64,000 bases of DNA from Streptomyces sp. ICC1 (GTDB taxonomy: Bacteria > Actinomycetota > Actinomycetes > Streptomycetales > Streptomycetaceae): the NCBI RefSeq assembly GCF_003287935.1, contig NZ_CP030287.1:2198267-2262266 (forward strand), in the 5' to 3' direction. Numbering within the stretch: the first letter of the stretch is position 1; the number at the start of each line of letters is the position of its first letter. Of the stretch, positions 1 to 9,422 are shown piece by piece. The notes under the pieces are model-generated. The model searched no databases, was not told the origin of the DNA, and was given only the letters and a program-made list of their open reading frames with translations. Made by a program: the position numbers and the translations under genes.

Positions 1-129
1 TGGGCGGGCGGGATCGCGGCCGCGCTGAAGGCGGTGTTGCGCCAGGCCCAGGGAGACCAGGGCGCATGCGCCCTGGTCCAGTCGAATGTACGCCGCAGCG
101 CTCCGGAACTTGCCATGCACGTACGGTAA
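1..129 (+). CDS. C-terminal end of an unidentified protein (partial)
   Basis: An open frame runs from the first base to a TAA stop at 127-129 and gives about 42 residues ending in ELAMHVR. The start lies outside the window. No family is recognised. The frame contains a 24-bp perfect palindrome. It may be the tail of a real gene or chance coding in GC-rich DNA; nothing here decides between the two. Confidence 0.3.
   Translation, partial: WAGGIAAALKAVLRQAQGDQGACALVQSNVRRSAPELAMHVR
55..78. repeat. 24-bp perfect palindrome
   Basis: The two 12-base arms, each GACCAGGGCGCA, are exact reverse complements of each other with no spacer. The site lies inside the partial frame at the window start. It could be a protein-binding site or a recombination relic; a zero-loop hairpin is not a typical terminator. 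Confidence 0.6.
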
Positions 130-289
130 TCGCGCCGGCCAGGGCGGATCCACCACGTTGGTGCCCGGTCTGGGGTGTAGCTGGCACCACCCCCGGTTCG
201 GACATTGGGGCTACTGATTTCGGGGGCCCGCGCGAGGAATCTTGTGGTGTGCCCGGCGGACGGACCGGCGGGCGGAAGGAGACTCCGCC

Positions 290-727
290 ATGGCCCTCGC
301 AGCCCCGCAGTACCGACCCCGTACGTCGCCCCGCCCGGCCGCCCGGAAAACCGGTCGGTCCGTCGGGCGGACTCCTCCGAAGATGGCTTCGGTGCTGACC
401 GGCGCCGGGCTGGCGCTGGTGCCGTGGATGCTGGTGCTGGCCAAGACGCTGCCGCAGCGCACCGAAGTGTCGAACTGGGCGACGGCGTGGATAGGCCTGG
501 ACGTGATGCTGGCGGCGGGGCTCACGGGTACGGGGCTGCTGCTGCGCCGGCAGGACCCGCGGGTGGTGCCCGTGGCTGCGGCGACGGCGGCGCTGCTGGT
601 GGCCGATGCCTGGTTCGATGTCACGACCTCGGCAGGCGGGGAGCGGGCGCTGGCGCTGCTCTTGGCGGCCGGTGCGGAGCTGCCGCTGGCGCTGGCCTGC
701 GCGGCGGTGGCGGGGAGGCGGACGTGA
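290..727 (+). CDS. Small four-helix membrane protein, unknown function
   Basis: 145 residues. The ATG at 290 was chosen because GGAAGGAG lies just upstream. After a basic N-terminus (about residues 1-31) there are four hydrophobic segments, near 32-54, 62-85, 92-113 and 118-142, so it is probably an integral membrane protein. It stands alone and points toward the end of the whiE operon, separated from it by a strong hairpin. No catalytic motif is seen and I do not recognise the family. Confidence 0.7.
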   Translation: MALAAPQYRPRTSPRPAARKTGRSVGRTPPKMASVLTGAGLALVPWMLVLAKTLPQRTEVSNWATAWIGLDVMLAAGLTGTGLLLRRQDPRVVPVAAATAALLVADAWFDVTTSAGGERALALLLAAGAELPLALACAAVAGRRT

Positions 728-807
728 GCGGCGCATGGAGGGCGGTCCGGGGCAGTCTGCGGTGCGGCGTCGGGTTGCCGGGGAGCTTGTGGCGGGGCGA
801 CCGGTGG

Positions 808-838
808 CGGGCCCCGCACCCGGGGGGTGCGGGGCCCG
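808..838. terminator. Bidirectional terminator hairpin
   Basis: A 14-bp perfect GC stem (CGGGCCCCGCACCC and its complement) with a 3-nt loop lies between the convergent ends of the membrane-protein gene and the whiE operon. There is no T-run, which is common in Streptomyces. Confidence 0.75.
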
Positions 839-870
839 AGGCCTGCCGGTCGCGCGGGGCGCCCGTATGG

Positions 871-1212
871 TCAGGATGTACGGGAGCGGCCCGGGCTCTC
901 CCAGCGGTAGAACTCCTGGGCCATGGCGTCCTTGGGGCTGCGCCAGGTCTCCGGGTTGTGCGGGCTGATGTAGGCGGTGAGCCGGTCGCTGAGGTCCCGG
1001 AACTCCGGGTGGCCGGTCACCTCTGCGATGGCCGGGCCCGGGGGGCGGTCGGATTCGATGAGGTGCATGTACACGTCGCCGAACTGGAAGAGGCTGCGGC
1101 GGGTGACCCCGACGAGGTGCGGCAGTTCACCCGAGTCCGAGGCCGCGAAGAGCTCGGCGATGTCGGGGGCGGACTGCGGCGCCATGCGGGCGACGATGAG
1201 GGCGCGGTGCAT
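871..1212 (-). CDS. whiE-ORFVII: WhiE VII-type polyketide cyclase (TcmI-like)
   Basis: 113 residues, matching the usual size of TcmI-type cyclases (Cyclase_polyket, ferredoxin-like fold). These enzymes close later rings of aromatic polyketides. Family hallmarks are the N-terminal MHRALIVARM strand, the LFQFGDVYMHLIE segment and the C-terminal QEFYRWE. The ATG at 1212 has AAAGG upstream. It is the last gene of the minus-strand operon, 20 bp after the aromatase gene, in the order known from spore-pigment clusters. Its exact ring specificity cannot be read from sequence. Confidence 0.88.
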   Translation of the reverse strand: MHRALIVARMAPQSAPDIAELFAASDSGELPHLVGVTRRSLFQFGDVYMHLIESDRPPGPAIAEVTGHPEFRDLSDRLTAYISPHNPETWRSPKDAMAQEFYRWESPGRSRTS

Positions 1213-1232
1213 CCGAAGTGGTGCCTTTCGTC

Positions 1233-1971
<739 letters not shown>

Positions 1972-1989
1972 GAGCGGCTCCTTCTGTCT

Positions 1990-3225
1990 CTAGGCGGGGA
2001 TGCGCAGGACGAGCGCGGCGTTGGAGCCCATCAGGCCCCGGCTCAGGACGAGCGCGGTGCGCAGCTCCGCCGTGCGGGCGCTGCCGGTCACCACGTCGAG
2101 GTCGTGGCACACGTCGAAGACGTTCGGCGTGGGCGGGACGATGCCGTGCTCCAGGGCGAGGACGGCGGCGGCCGTGTCGAGGACGGGGGCCGCGCAGTAG
2201 GCCCGGCCCGTGCCGGTTTTGGGCGCCGTCACCGGCACCGTGCGGCCGTGTGCTCCGAGGGCGGAGAGGATCGCGGCCGCCTCGGCCCGGTCGGCCTGCG
2301 GGGTGCCGACCGCGTCGGCGAAGACCACGTCGACCTCCTCGGGGGCGCAGCCCGCGTCCCGCAGGGCTCCCCGGATCGCGTGGGCCAGTCCTTCGCCGGA
2401 CTTCTCGGCCGTCTCGGGGCGGTGCGGGCCGGTGAAGGTCGCGGCGTGCCCGGCCAGGACGGCCCGGACGGAGGCGCCGCGGCGCCGGGCCGCCCGCTCG
2501 TCCTCGACGAGGAACATCGCGCCGCCCTCGGCGGGTACGTAGCCGCAGGCCTTGTCGGTGAACGGCCGGTAGGCGCGCTCCGGATCGTCGTGCGTGCTCA
2601 GTGCCTCGTAGCCGAGCTGGCAGACGATGGAGTAGGGGGCCAGGGGCGCCTCGGTCGCTCCGACGAGCATGGCCCGGCTGCCCTGGCGGATGGCCCGGGC
2701 CGCGTGTGCGAAGGCGTCGAGCCCGCCGGCCTCGTCGGCGGCGACGACCCCGCACGGGCCCTTGAGACCCCGGCGGATGGAGATCTGGCCGGTGCTGGCG
2801 GCGTAGAACCAGGCGATCGACTGGTAGGGGCCGACATAGCGGGGGCCTTGCTCCCACAGGTGCTGCAGCTCGCGCTGGCCGAATTCGCCGCCGCCGGAGC
2901 CGGCCGCGGTGACCACGCCGACCGAGAAGGGGTCGTCCTCGTAGTCGGCGCGGCCGAGCCGGGCGTCCTCCAGGGCGAGGTCGGCCGCGGCGAGGGCGTG
3001 GTGGGTGTAGCGGTCGGTCTGGACGAGATAGCGTTCCTCGACCATCGAAGCCGGGTCGAAGCCCCGTACCTCGCCCGCGACGCGCAGCGGGAGGTGCTCG
3101 CAGCCCTCCCGGGTGACCCGGCCCAGGACCGAGGTGCCCGCCTGTGTCGCCTTCCAGAAGGCGTCGGCGCCGATGCCGTTGGGCGCGATGACCCCGATGC
3201 CCGTGATGACCGTACGGTCGCTCAC
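1990..3225 (-). CDS. whiE-ORFIV: KS-beta / chain length factor (WhiE IV)
   Basis: 411 residues, thiolase fold. It starts at a GTG that overlaps the KS-alpha stop (GTGA), with GGAGG upstream. The position of the catalytic Cys in KS-alpha is here a glutamate (about residue 165, in [11 protein letters not shown]), so the subunit cannot condense by itself. It pairs with KS-alpha, sets chain length and may decarboxylate malonyl-ACP. Most KS-beta proteins carry Gln at this position; from memory, Glu is typical of spore-pigment KS-beta, which fits the WhiE assignment. Confidence 0.94.
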   Translation of the reverse strand: MSDRTVITGIGVIAPNGIGADAFWKATQAGTSVLGRVTREGCEHLPLRVAGEVRGFDPASMVEERYLVQTDRYTHHALAAADLALEDARLGRADYEDDPFSVGVVTAAGSGGGEFGQRELQHLWEQGPRYVGPYQSIAWFYAASTGQISIRRGLKGPCGVVAADEAGGLDAFAHAARAIRQGSRAMLVGATEAPLAPYSIVCQLGYEALSTHDDPERAYRPFTDKACGYVPAEGGAMFLVEDERAARRRGASVRAVLAGHAATFTGPHRPETAEKSGEGLAHAIRGALRDAGCAPEEVDVVFADAVGTPQADRAEAAAILSALGAHGRTVPVTAPKTGTGRAYCAAPVLDTAAAVLALEHGIVPPTPNVFDVCHDLDVVTGSARTAELRTALVLSRGLMGSNAALVLRIPA

Positions 3226-4520
3226 GAGACCACCTCCTCCTTGGGCTGCTTGGACTTCTTGGGCTCCTTGGACCGGGTCATGACGACCGCGGACTGGAAG
3301 CCGCCGAACCCGCTGCCGACGGAGAGCACGCTGCGCAGCGTGCGTTCGCGGGCGACGCGGGGGACGTAGTCCAGGTCGCATTCGGGATCGGGGGTCTCGT
3401 AGTTGGCCGTGGGCGGTACCACCTGGTGGGTCATCGCCAGGACGCAGGCGGCCAGCTCGATCGCCCCGATCGCGCCGAGGGAGTGCCCCACCATGGATTT
3501 GATGGAGGTCATCGGCGTCTTGTACGCGTGGGCGCCCAGGACCCGCTTGACCGCGGCGGTCTCGTGGCGGTCGTTCTGCTTGGTCCCGGAGCCGTGCGCG
3601 TTCACGTAGTCGATCTCGTGGGCGCCTGTCCGGGCCTGGGCGAGGGCGGTTTCGATGGCCCGCGCCATCTCCAGACCGTCGGTGGTCAGCCCGGTCATGT
3701 GGTGGGCGTTGCCGAAGGTGGCGTAGCCGCCGATCTCGCAGTAGACGGTGGCGCCGCGGGCGCGGGCGTGTTCCAGCTCTTCCAGTACGAGGACGGCGCC
3801 GCCCTCGCCGAGGACGAAGCCGTCGCGGTCGGCGTCGAAGGGCCGGGACGCGTGGGCGGGGTCGTCGTTGTTCGGCGAGGTGGCCTTGATGGCGTCGAAG
3901 CAGGCCACGGTGATGGGCGAGACGGGTGAGTCCGAGGCCCCGGCGATGCAGATGTCCATCCGGCCTTCGGCGATGGAGTGGACGGCGTAGCCGATGGCAT
4001 CGAGTCCGGAGGTGCATCCGGTGGAGACGGTCTGGACGGGCCCGCGCGCTCCGGTCTTCTCCGCCACGGCGGAGGCCAGGGTGGCCGGGGTGAACGCCCG
4101 GTGCAGGTGGGGCCCGGCGAGCCGGTGGTCCACGTCCCACCATGCGCCCGACTGGCTGACGGCCACGTAGTCGTGCTCCAGGCGGGTGGTGCCGCCCACG
4201 GCGGTGCCGAGGGAGACTCCGGTGCGCCAGGCCTCGTCGGTGGTGAGGTCGAGGCCCGCGTCGCGGACGGCCTCTCCCGCGGCGACCAGGGCGAACTGGA
4301 TGTACCGGTCCGCGCGGGCCGCCTCCTCGGGTGAGAGTCCGTGCTCGGCGGGGTCGAAGTCGACCTCCGCGGCTATCCGGGAGCGGAAACCGGTCGGGTC
4401 GAAGAGGGTGATGCCGCGCGTCGCCGTGCGGCCGTTGGACAGCAGGTCCCAGAAGGCGGCGGTGCCGATACCGCCGGGGGCGACGACGCCGACCCCCGTG
4501 ACGGCCACCCGGCGGGTCAC
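3222..4520 (-). CDS. whiE-ORFIII: KS-alpha ketosynthase (WhiE III)
   Basis: 432 residues. It catalyses iterative Claisen condensation of malonyl units. The catalytic triad is visible: Cys169 in [12 protein letters not shown], His309 in [12 protein letters not shown] and His346 in SMVGHSLGA. The GTG start overlaps the cupin stop by four bases and the stop overlaps the KS-beta start in the same way, so translation of the three genes is coupled and the two KS subunits are probably made in equal amounts. The lysine-rich tail ([12 protein letters not shown]) is unusual-looking but in frame. Confidence 0.95.
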   Translation of the reverse strand: MTRRVAVTGVGVVAPGGIGTAAFWDLLSNGRTATRGITLFDPTGFRSRIAAEVDFDPAEHGLSPEEAARADRYIQFALVAAGEAVRDAGLDLTTDEAWRTGVSLGTAVGGTTRLEHDYVAVSQSGAWWDVDHRLAGPHLHRAFTPATLASAVAEKTGARGPVQTVSTGCTSGLDAIGYAVHSIAEGRMDICIAGASDSPVSPITVACFDAIKATSPNNDDPAHASRPFDADRDGFVLGEGGAVLVLEELEHARARGATVYCEIGGYATFGNAHHMTGLTTDGLEMARAIETALAQARTGAHEIDYVNAHGSGTKQNDRHETAAVKRVLGAHAYKTPMTSIKSMVGHSLGAIGAIELAACVLAMTHQVVPPTANYETPDPECDLDYVPRVARERTLRSVLSVGSGFGGFQSAVVMTRSKEPKKSKQPKEEVVS

Positions 4521-4882
4521 GAGACCGCTCCCGCGCGGTCCGGGGGCCGCTCCCAGGCGGAGCCCTCCGGGTGGACGGCCTCCTCCGTGTCCACGTGCCC
4601 GAGCTTCGGGTCCGGGGCGAGCGGGCCGAGGTGGAAGACCATGCGGGCCTCGGTGTCCCCGACGTTGCGGAACCGGTGGCGCACGTTCATCGGGACGAGG
4701 AGTCCCTGGTCGGTGAGGAGCGGGTGGGCCTCGCCGTCGAGGTCGACCTCCAGCGTCCCGGCGACCACGTACACGAACTCCTCGGAGTACGGGTGGTAGT
4801 GCTCCGCGATGTGTTCGCCCGGCGCCATGACGGCCAGGCCCATGAAACCGCTGGTGCAGCCCACCGAAGTCGGGGTGAGCAC
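4517..4882 (-). CDS. whiE-ORFII: Cupin protein of the spore-pigment cluster (WhiE II)
   Basis: About 121 residues, a single cupin barrel. The metal-binding motif is present ([19 protein letters not shown], then HRFRN further on), so it probably binds a divalent metal and modifies or orients the polyketide; the role of this family in spore pigment is not established. The GTG at 4882 is the first standard start. However, homologous-looking residues (TRGGDLRA) extend upstream to a CTG at 4909 that overlaps the preceding stop as CTGA, so a 130-residue product from a rare CTG start is possible. Confidence 0.85.
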   Translation of the reverse strand: MLTPTSVGCTSGFMGLAVMAPGEHIAEHYHPYSEEFVYVVAGTLEVDLDGEAHPLLTDQGLLVPMNVRHRFRNVGDTEARMVFHLGPLAPDPKLGHVDTEEAVHPEGSAWERPPDRAGAVS

Positions 4883-4905
4883 TGCCCTGAGGTCGCCGCC
4901 GCGGG

Positions 4906-6018
4906 TCAGCGTTCGGCGGGGGCCCGGCGGTCGGTGATCAGGCTCATGGTGTGGCGGACCGCCGACGCGGCCGCCCCGTCTTCGGACGGCACCATCAGGC
5001 GGGCGAGTACGGCCGCCTTGCGCGGTCCGCGCACGCCGAAGGCGGTCTCCAGTCCTTCGCCGTACGGGCTGCGGACGTCGATGAGGCGTACGACGATGTC
5101 GTCGCGCTGGAAGATGCTGCTGCTCACCGTGGGGGCGTCGGGGCGGGGGGCCGCGGCCTCGTCCTCCCGGGCCAGGAAGCGGGCCAGCGCCGGTCCGCAA
5201 CCGGGCTTGGCCGGGTAGAACAGTGCGTGCCTGCGTACGTCCGGGCGGTCCGCGGCGCCGGCTTCGCGGGCGGCGACGTGGTGGACGGCGGGCAGTGCGG
5301 CCCGCATGAAGAACATCCGGGCGGACTCGGGGTTCCCGAGGTCGCGGTCCTGTTCCAGGTGCGGGTTGATGGCCTCTTCCACGGCCCGCACCTCGGGCTG
5401 TTCGGAGACGTGGCGCAGCGCGGACATCAGGTCGCCGCGGACCTCCACCGTACGCACGACGCGGTTGCCGTGCATGAAGAGCGTGGTGCGGCAGAGCCGG
5501 GTGTGGCCGTCCACGTCGGCGGCCGGGGAGGCGTAGCTGGAGAGGAGGGCGGCGACGTCCTTCTCGCTGCCGGGCTTGACCGTGAAGGTCAGGGCGTGGC
5601 GGACGATGTCGGCGCCGAGCCGGGGCGATGCCTGCAGCCGGGCGCCGGTGGGCCGCTGCGCATCCTGGTAGCCGCGCCCGGTCTCGCGCAGGACGGTGTA
5701 CTTCAGCGGGCGCATGGCGCGGGCGCAGGCGCCGAGGGGGCGGACCTGCTCGGCGTGGTGCTCGCTGTTGACCCAGGCGAGGTACTGCGGGGCGCTCTCC
5801 CACTCGCTGGTGATCAGCCACTGCGAGGGGTTCTCGAAGGACTGGCAGAGCTGGTCGCTGATGTGGCCGGGTTCCGAAGCGATGTCATGGCGCAGTTGCT
5901 CGTACGCCTCGAAGAACCGCTGCTGGGCTCCTTCGTGGAGGTCCATCAGCAGGACGACCCGGAGCATGGAGCCGTCGAAGGCGGACTGTGACACCCGTTC
6001 GGACAGGGTGGTCGTCAT
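4906..6018 (-). CDS. whiE-ORFI: SchA/CurD-like protein (WhiE I)
   Basis: 370 residues. The ATG at 6018 was chosen for the AAGGAG six bases upstream; the open frame runs further but without a better site. The protein contains two ferredoxin-like (antibiotic-monooxygenase-like dimeric alpha-beta barrel) repeats, roughly residues 15-125 and 140-250, then a third weaker one. This is the family first named in the sch and cur spore-pigment clusters; function is unknown, perhaps oxidation or cyclisation. It is the first gene of the operon and is divergent from the hydroxylase gene, with 284 bp between their starts. Confidence 0.88.
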   Translation of the reverse strand: MTTTLSERVSQSAFDGSMLRVVLLMDLHEGAQQRFFEAYEQLRHDIASEPGHISDQLCQSFENPSQWLITSEWESAPQYLAWVNSEHHAEQVRPLGACARAMRPLKYTVLRETGRGYQDAQRPTGARLQASPRLGADIVRHALTFTVKPGSEKDVAALLSSYASPAADVDGHTRLCRTTLFMHGNRVVRTVEVRGDLMSALRHVSEQPEVRAVEEAINPHLEQDRDLGNPESARMFFMRAALPAVHHVAAREAGAADRPDVRRHALFYPAKPGCGPALARFLAREDEAAAPRPDAPTVSSSIFQRDDIVVRLIDVRSPYGEGLETAFGVRGPRKAAVLARLMVPSEDGAAASAVRHTMSLITDRRAPAER

Positions 6019-6302
6019 CTGCTCACTCCTTGGTGAGGGCCCTGTGTGAGGGCGTGGAGTTCCATCGCGTACGGACCCTGGTCCGTCATCGGCGGTGGCC
6101 GCCCGGCCCGGCGGCCGTCTCGGTGAAACGCGGGCCGGGGCGTCTTCGGGGGAACCGCTGTCGCTCATCGTCATCCGGGCGGGGAGGTACCGCTACATCT
6201 CCGGATCAAGCGGGTGACAACCGGCGAATCTCCTGGGCTTGGCGGTCGATCGGGGGCATAAAGAGTCCACTCCCCCCCACAGAAATCAGGAGCTCGCAGC
6301 TG
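6019..6302. promoter_or_regulatory. Divergent whiE promoter region
   Basis: It separates the WhiE I and WhiE VIII starts and must hold both promoters. It contains a palindrome at 6071-6086 (ACGGACC, CT, GGTCCGT) and an A/T-rich patch (CATAAAGAG) near 6257 that could be the -10 region for the hydroxylase gene. In S. coelicolor the corresponding promoters are developmentally controlled; no specific sigma or WhiA/WhiB site is claimed here. Confidence 0.6.
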
Positions 6303-7937
6303 ATGGAAGACACCGCAGATGTTCGCGTACCGGTTCTCGTCGTGGGCGGCTCCCTCGTGGGTCTGTCCACCTCCCTGTTCCTGAGCCGCCACGGCATCAG
6401 GCACCTGGTCGTCGAGAAGCACTCCGGCACCTCCGACCACCCGCGCGGGCGGGGCATCAACGCACGGACCATGGAGCTGTTCCGGGTGGCGCGGGCCGAG
6501 GGCGCGATCCGGCAGGCGGCTTCCGTGCTGGAGAACAACATGGGCATCCTGCAGACGGAGTCGCTGCTGGGCGGCGACCACAAGTGGCTGGTCAAGGCCA
6601 TCGACCCGTCCGGCGCCCTGAGCAAGTTCAGCCCGACGGGCTGGTGCGTGTGCAGCCAGAACAACATCGAGCCGATCCTCGCCGCGCAGAGTCGCGCACA
6701 GGGTGCCGACGTGCGCTTCTCCACCGAGCTGATGAGCTTCGACCAGGACGCAACCGGGGTGAACGCCCTGGTCAAGGACCGGAAGACCGGTGAGCACATC
6801 ACCGTGCGCGCGGACTTCCTGATCGCGGCGGACGGTCCGCGCAGCCCCGTGCGCGAGCAGTTGCGCATCCCCCAGACGGGCAGCGGCGAGCTGTTCCACA
6901 ACGTCAGCGTCACCTTCCGCTCGCGGCGGCTCGTCGAGGTGCTGGGCGACCTGCGCTTCATCGTCTGCTACCTGATGAAGCCGGGCGCGGACGGGGCCCT
7001 GCTGCCGGTGGACAACGACACGCAGTGGGTCTTCCACCTTCCGTGGCACCCGGACCGGGGCGAGACCCTGGAGGACTTCACCGAGGAGCGCTGCGTCGAG
7101 CAGATCCGGGCCGCGATCGGCGTACCGGACCTGGACGTGGAGGTCGGCGGGAAGGCTCCCTGGCACGCGGCCGAACGGGTGGCGGAGCGGTACTCGTCCG
7201 GGCGGGTGTTCCTGGCCGGGGACGCCGCCCACGAGATGTCCCCCACCGGGGCCTTCGGCTCCAACACCGGCATCCAGGACGCGCACAACCTGGCCTGGAA
7301 GATCGCGGCGGTCCTCGACGGGTCGGCCGGCCCGGGGCTGCTCGACACCTACGAGGCCGAGCGACTGCCGGTGGCCCGGGCGACCGCCGAGCGCGCCTCG
7401 GCCCGCTCGGCGGAGCACAGCCACCCGGGGTACGCGCCGCCGCCGACCATGGGCGGCGGACCGGGCAGCGGGGTCCTGACGACGGCGATGGCGTACGCGT
7501 ATCCGCGCGGCGCGGTCGTCGGCGCCGACCCGGACCGGCCGGTCATCCCCGAGGGCCTGCGGATGAAGGGTGATGTCGGCACGCGCGCCCCGCACATGTG
7601 GCTGACCCGGTCCGACGGCGAACGCGTCTCCACGCTGGATCTGTACGAGCGCTCGTTCGTGCTGCTCAGCGGTGCGGGCACGCCCTGGAGCGCGGCGGCC
7701 GAGCGGGTGGCCGAGCGGCTGCCGGCGAAGTTGGACGCCTATGCGATCGGATCCGGTCCGGGGGCCGATCTGGTGCAGGAGGCGGACGTCGACTGGACCG
7801 AGGTGCACGGGCTGACGGACGCGGGCGCGGTGCTGGTGCGGCCGGACGGGTTCGTCGCGTGGCGTTCGCAGGGCACGCCGGCCGATCCGCAGGCCGCGTT
7901 GTCCGAGGCGCTGTCCCAGGTGCTGCGCCGGTCCTGA
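6303..7937 (+). CDS. whiE-ORFVIII: FAD-dependent polyketide hydroxylase (WhiE VIII)
   Basis: 544 residues, class A aromatic flavoprotein hydroxylase. It carries an N-terminal Rossmann motif (VLVVGGSLVGLS, about residues 11-22) and the FAD-binding GD motif AGDAAHEMSPTGAFG near residue 304. The C-terminal thioredoxin-like region (about 430-544) is typical of the family. It probably hydroxylates the polycyclic spore pigment using NAD(P)H and oxygen. The ATG at 6303 has AGGAG ten bases upstream. The gene is divergent from the other seven whiE genes, exactly as in the known whiE layout, and ends at a strong hairpin. Confidence 0.93.
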   Translation: MEDTADVRVPVLVVGGSLVGLSTSLFLSRHGIRHLVVEKHSGTSDHPRGRGINARTMELFRVARAEGAIRQAASVLENNMGILQTESLLGGDHKWLVKAIDPSGALSKFSPTGWCVCSQNNIEPILAAQSRAQGADVRFSTELMSFDQDATGVNALVKDRKTGEHITVRADFLIAADGPRSPVREQLRIPQTGSGELFHNVSVTFRSRRLVEVLGDLRFIVCYLMKPGADGALLPVDNDTQWVFHLPWHPDRGETLEDFTEERCVEQIRAAIGVPDLDVEVGGKAPWHAAERVAERYSSGRVFLAGDAAHEMSPTGAFGSNTGIQDAHNLAWKIAAVLDGSAGPGLLDTYEAERLPVARATAERASARSAEHSHPGYAPPPTMGGGPGSGVLTTAMAYAYPRGAVVGADPDRPVIPEGLRMKGDVGTRAPHMWLTRSDGERVSTLDLYERSFVLLSGAGTPWSAAAERVAERLPAKLDAYAIGSGPGADLVQEADVDWTEVHGLTDAGAVLVRPDGFVAWRSQGTPADPQAALSEALSQVLRRS

Positions 7938-7971
7938 CCGGCCGGACCACCGGCCTGTCCACCGGTTGGTC

Positions 7972-8009
7972 CCCCTGCCGCCGGCCCGTAAGCGGGCCGG
8001 GGGCAGGGG
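7972..8009. terminator. Terminator after the whiE hydroxylase
   Basis: A GC stem (CCCCTGCC..CGGCCCG with its complement, small internal mismatch, loop TAAG) begins 35 bp after the stop at 7937. It also lies just past the stop of the minus-strand gene at 8043, so it may serve both. Confidence 0.75.
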
Positions 8010-8042
8010 CGCTTGGGGGGATGCCCGTCGGCATCGGGTCCG

Positions 8043-8261
8043 TCAACCGCAGGCCCAGCAGCCGGACCAGCAGCCGGAGCCGTGGTGCGGGGGGCGCCGG
8101 CGGCGGGCGGTCGCGGCGGGTGCCTGCCCCGCTCCCGCGCTGTTGCGGCGGGCGAAACAGGCGACCACCACCGCGATGGCGGCGAGTTCCTCGGGGGCGG
8201 CCACGCCCTTCTCCACACGGAGCAGGCTGGCTATCGGGGCTATCGGAGCTTCCTTCAGCAT
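8043..8261 (-). CDS. Acyl-CoA carboxylase epsilon subunit-like protein
   Basis: 72 residues. The segment LLRVEKGVAAPEELAAIAVV matches the short epsilon subunit (AccE, PF13822 type) that stabilises actinobacterial acetyl/propionyl-CoA carboxylase complexes. The C-terminal tail is rich in Arg, His, Trp and Cys (SGCWSGCWACG), which is not typical. Epsilon genes usually sit beside a carboxyltransferase beta gene; here none is nearby. Placed by the whiE cluster, it may support malonyl-CoA supply for the pigment, which is inference. The start at 8261 has GAGAGG upstream. Confidence 0.7.
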   Translation of the reverse strand: MLKEAPIAPIASLLRVEKGVAAPEELAAIAVVVACFARRNSAGAGQAPAATARRRRPPHHGSGCWSGCWACG

Positions 8262-8351
8262 CGGCTCGGCCTCTCGCACAGGCGGATGGCGGGACCCCCC
8301 TCGCGGAATCACCAAGGACTCCGGACGCTGCCGACGCTAGCGGCGGGCAAC

Positions 8352-8371
8352 TTCCCCGGCATGCTGGGGAA
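8352..8371. promoter_or_regulatory. 20-bp imperfect palindrome upstream of the epsilon-like gene
   Basis: TTCCCC and GGGGAA flank an inner GCATGC, with one mismatch in the whole 20 bp. It lies about 90 bp upstream of the minus-strand start at 8261. It is a possible operator; no cognate regulator is identifiable. Confidence 0.4.
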
Positions 8372-8495
8372 TCCGCGATCCCCCAGCTCAGAGCGGCACC
8401 GTCCGGGCGGTGACGGGGCCGAGGCGACCGGTGGCCGTTGGGCCGTCCGAGTGGCGGGCCGCCGTGGATCCCGGTGCGTGACGCCTGAAGGCGGA

Positions 8496-8523
8496 GCCCC
8501 GCGCGGCGGTCCGCCCGCGGGGC
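8496..8523. terminator. Terminator hairpin after the DUF4360 gene
   Basis: The arms are GCCCCGCG-CGGCGG and CCGCC-CGCGGGGC with one bulged base. It lies 12 bp beyond the stop of the minus-strand gene at 8535. Confidence 0.65.
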
Positions 8524-8534
8524 GCCGGGCCGGT

Positions 8535-9206
8535 TCAGCGGGCCGGGCACTTCTTCCAGGAGAAGTGGTAGACGCTGTTGATGCTGCCGTCGGTGGAGTC
8601 GAGCGCCATGTAGCTGGTCTTGGCCGGGTCCGAGGCCCCGACCTCGGCGCGCAGCTCCGTGTTGATGTTGAAGTTGCGCTGCTCGCCGCAGGGGGCGAAG
8701 ACGAGGGCTTCGATGCCCGTGGTGTCGGACGCCTGCCAGTTGTCGTCGAGCTTTCCGCGGAACTTGTGGGTGCGGTACTCGGTCTGCTTCATGCCCTGGA
8801 AGTAGTAGCTGGCCTTCTGGGTGCCGATCGCGCCCTCCTGGAGGCTGCCGAATCCCCGGTAGTCGACCTGCGCCACGGCGTAGGTGTAGCCCTGCGGGAC
8901 GTGTACGAGCAGGGAGAGCAGGCAGTTCTTGCGGGCGTCGGTCGGGGCGCTGGTCCCGCCCGCCATGGCCAGGTACTCGCTGTAGGTGACGGTGAAGGCC
9001 GAGTTGTCCTCAGCCACGGCGACGGTGGCGCTGCCCGGCCGGCAGCCCGAGCCGTTGACCGTGGCGACGTCGACGGTCACCCTGTCCTCCGGCGCGGCGA
9101 AGGTGCCGGGGCCGGCGGCGGCTCCGGCGGCGGAGGCGGGCAGGAGCACGAGGAGGCTGCCCGTCACGGCGGCGGCGCCGAGCGCGGTGCGCAGTGTTTT
9201 GATCAC
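8535..9206 (-). CDS. Secreted DUF4360-family protein
   Basis: 223 residues from a GTG at 9206. The start was chosen so that the product opens with a clean signal peptide (basic start VIKTLRT, hydrophobic core, cut near the SAAGAAAGP region). An in-frame start at 9284 would put a polar extension in front; neither start has a strong ribosome site. The mature part shows the DUF4360 pattern of a beta-rich domain with four spaced cysteines (NGSGCRPG, RKNCLLSL, FAPCGEQ, KKCPAR). Function is unknown; extracellular. Confidence 0.82.
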   Translation of the reverse strand: MIKTLRTALGAAAVTGSLLVLLPASAAGAAAGPGTFAAPEDRVTVDVATVNGSGCRPGSATVAVAEDNSAFTVTYSEYLAMAGGTSAPTDARKNCLLSLLVHVPQGYTYAVAQVDYRGFGSLQEGAIGTQKASYYFQGMKQTEYRTHKFRGKLDDNWQASDTTGIEALVFAPCGEQRNFNINTELRAEVGASDPAKTSYMALDSTDGSINSVYHFSWKKCPAR

Positions 9207-9422
9207 CCGGCCATGGAAGCGGTCCGCGGGGAGCCGACCCGTGACCGGGTGCGCGGCATCACTCCGATGGCCGGTCCCATTCACCGCAGAAACGTTTCGA
9301 GCAGTGTGGACGGCACGGCCGAATGGCTCACGGGCTGGGCTCCGCCCGCGTCACACCAGGGATTCGCGCAGGTATTTCCTACTATGAGCGCCTCGCGGGA
9401 ACCGCCTGCGCCGAGGAGTCCC

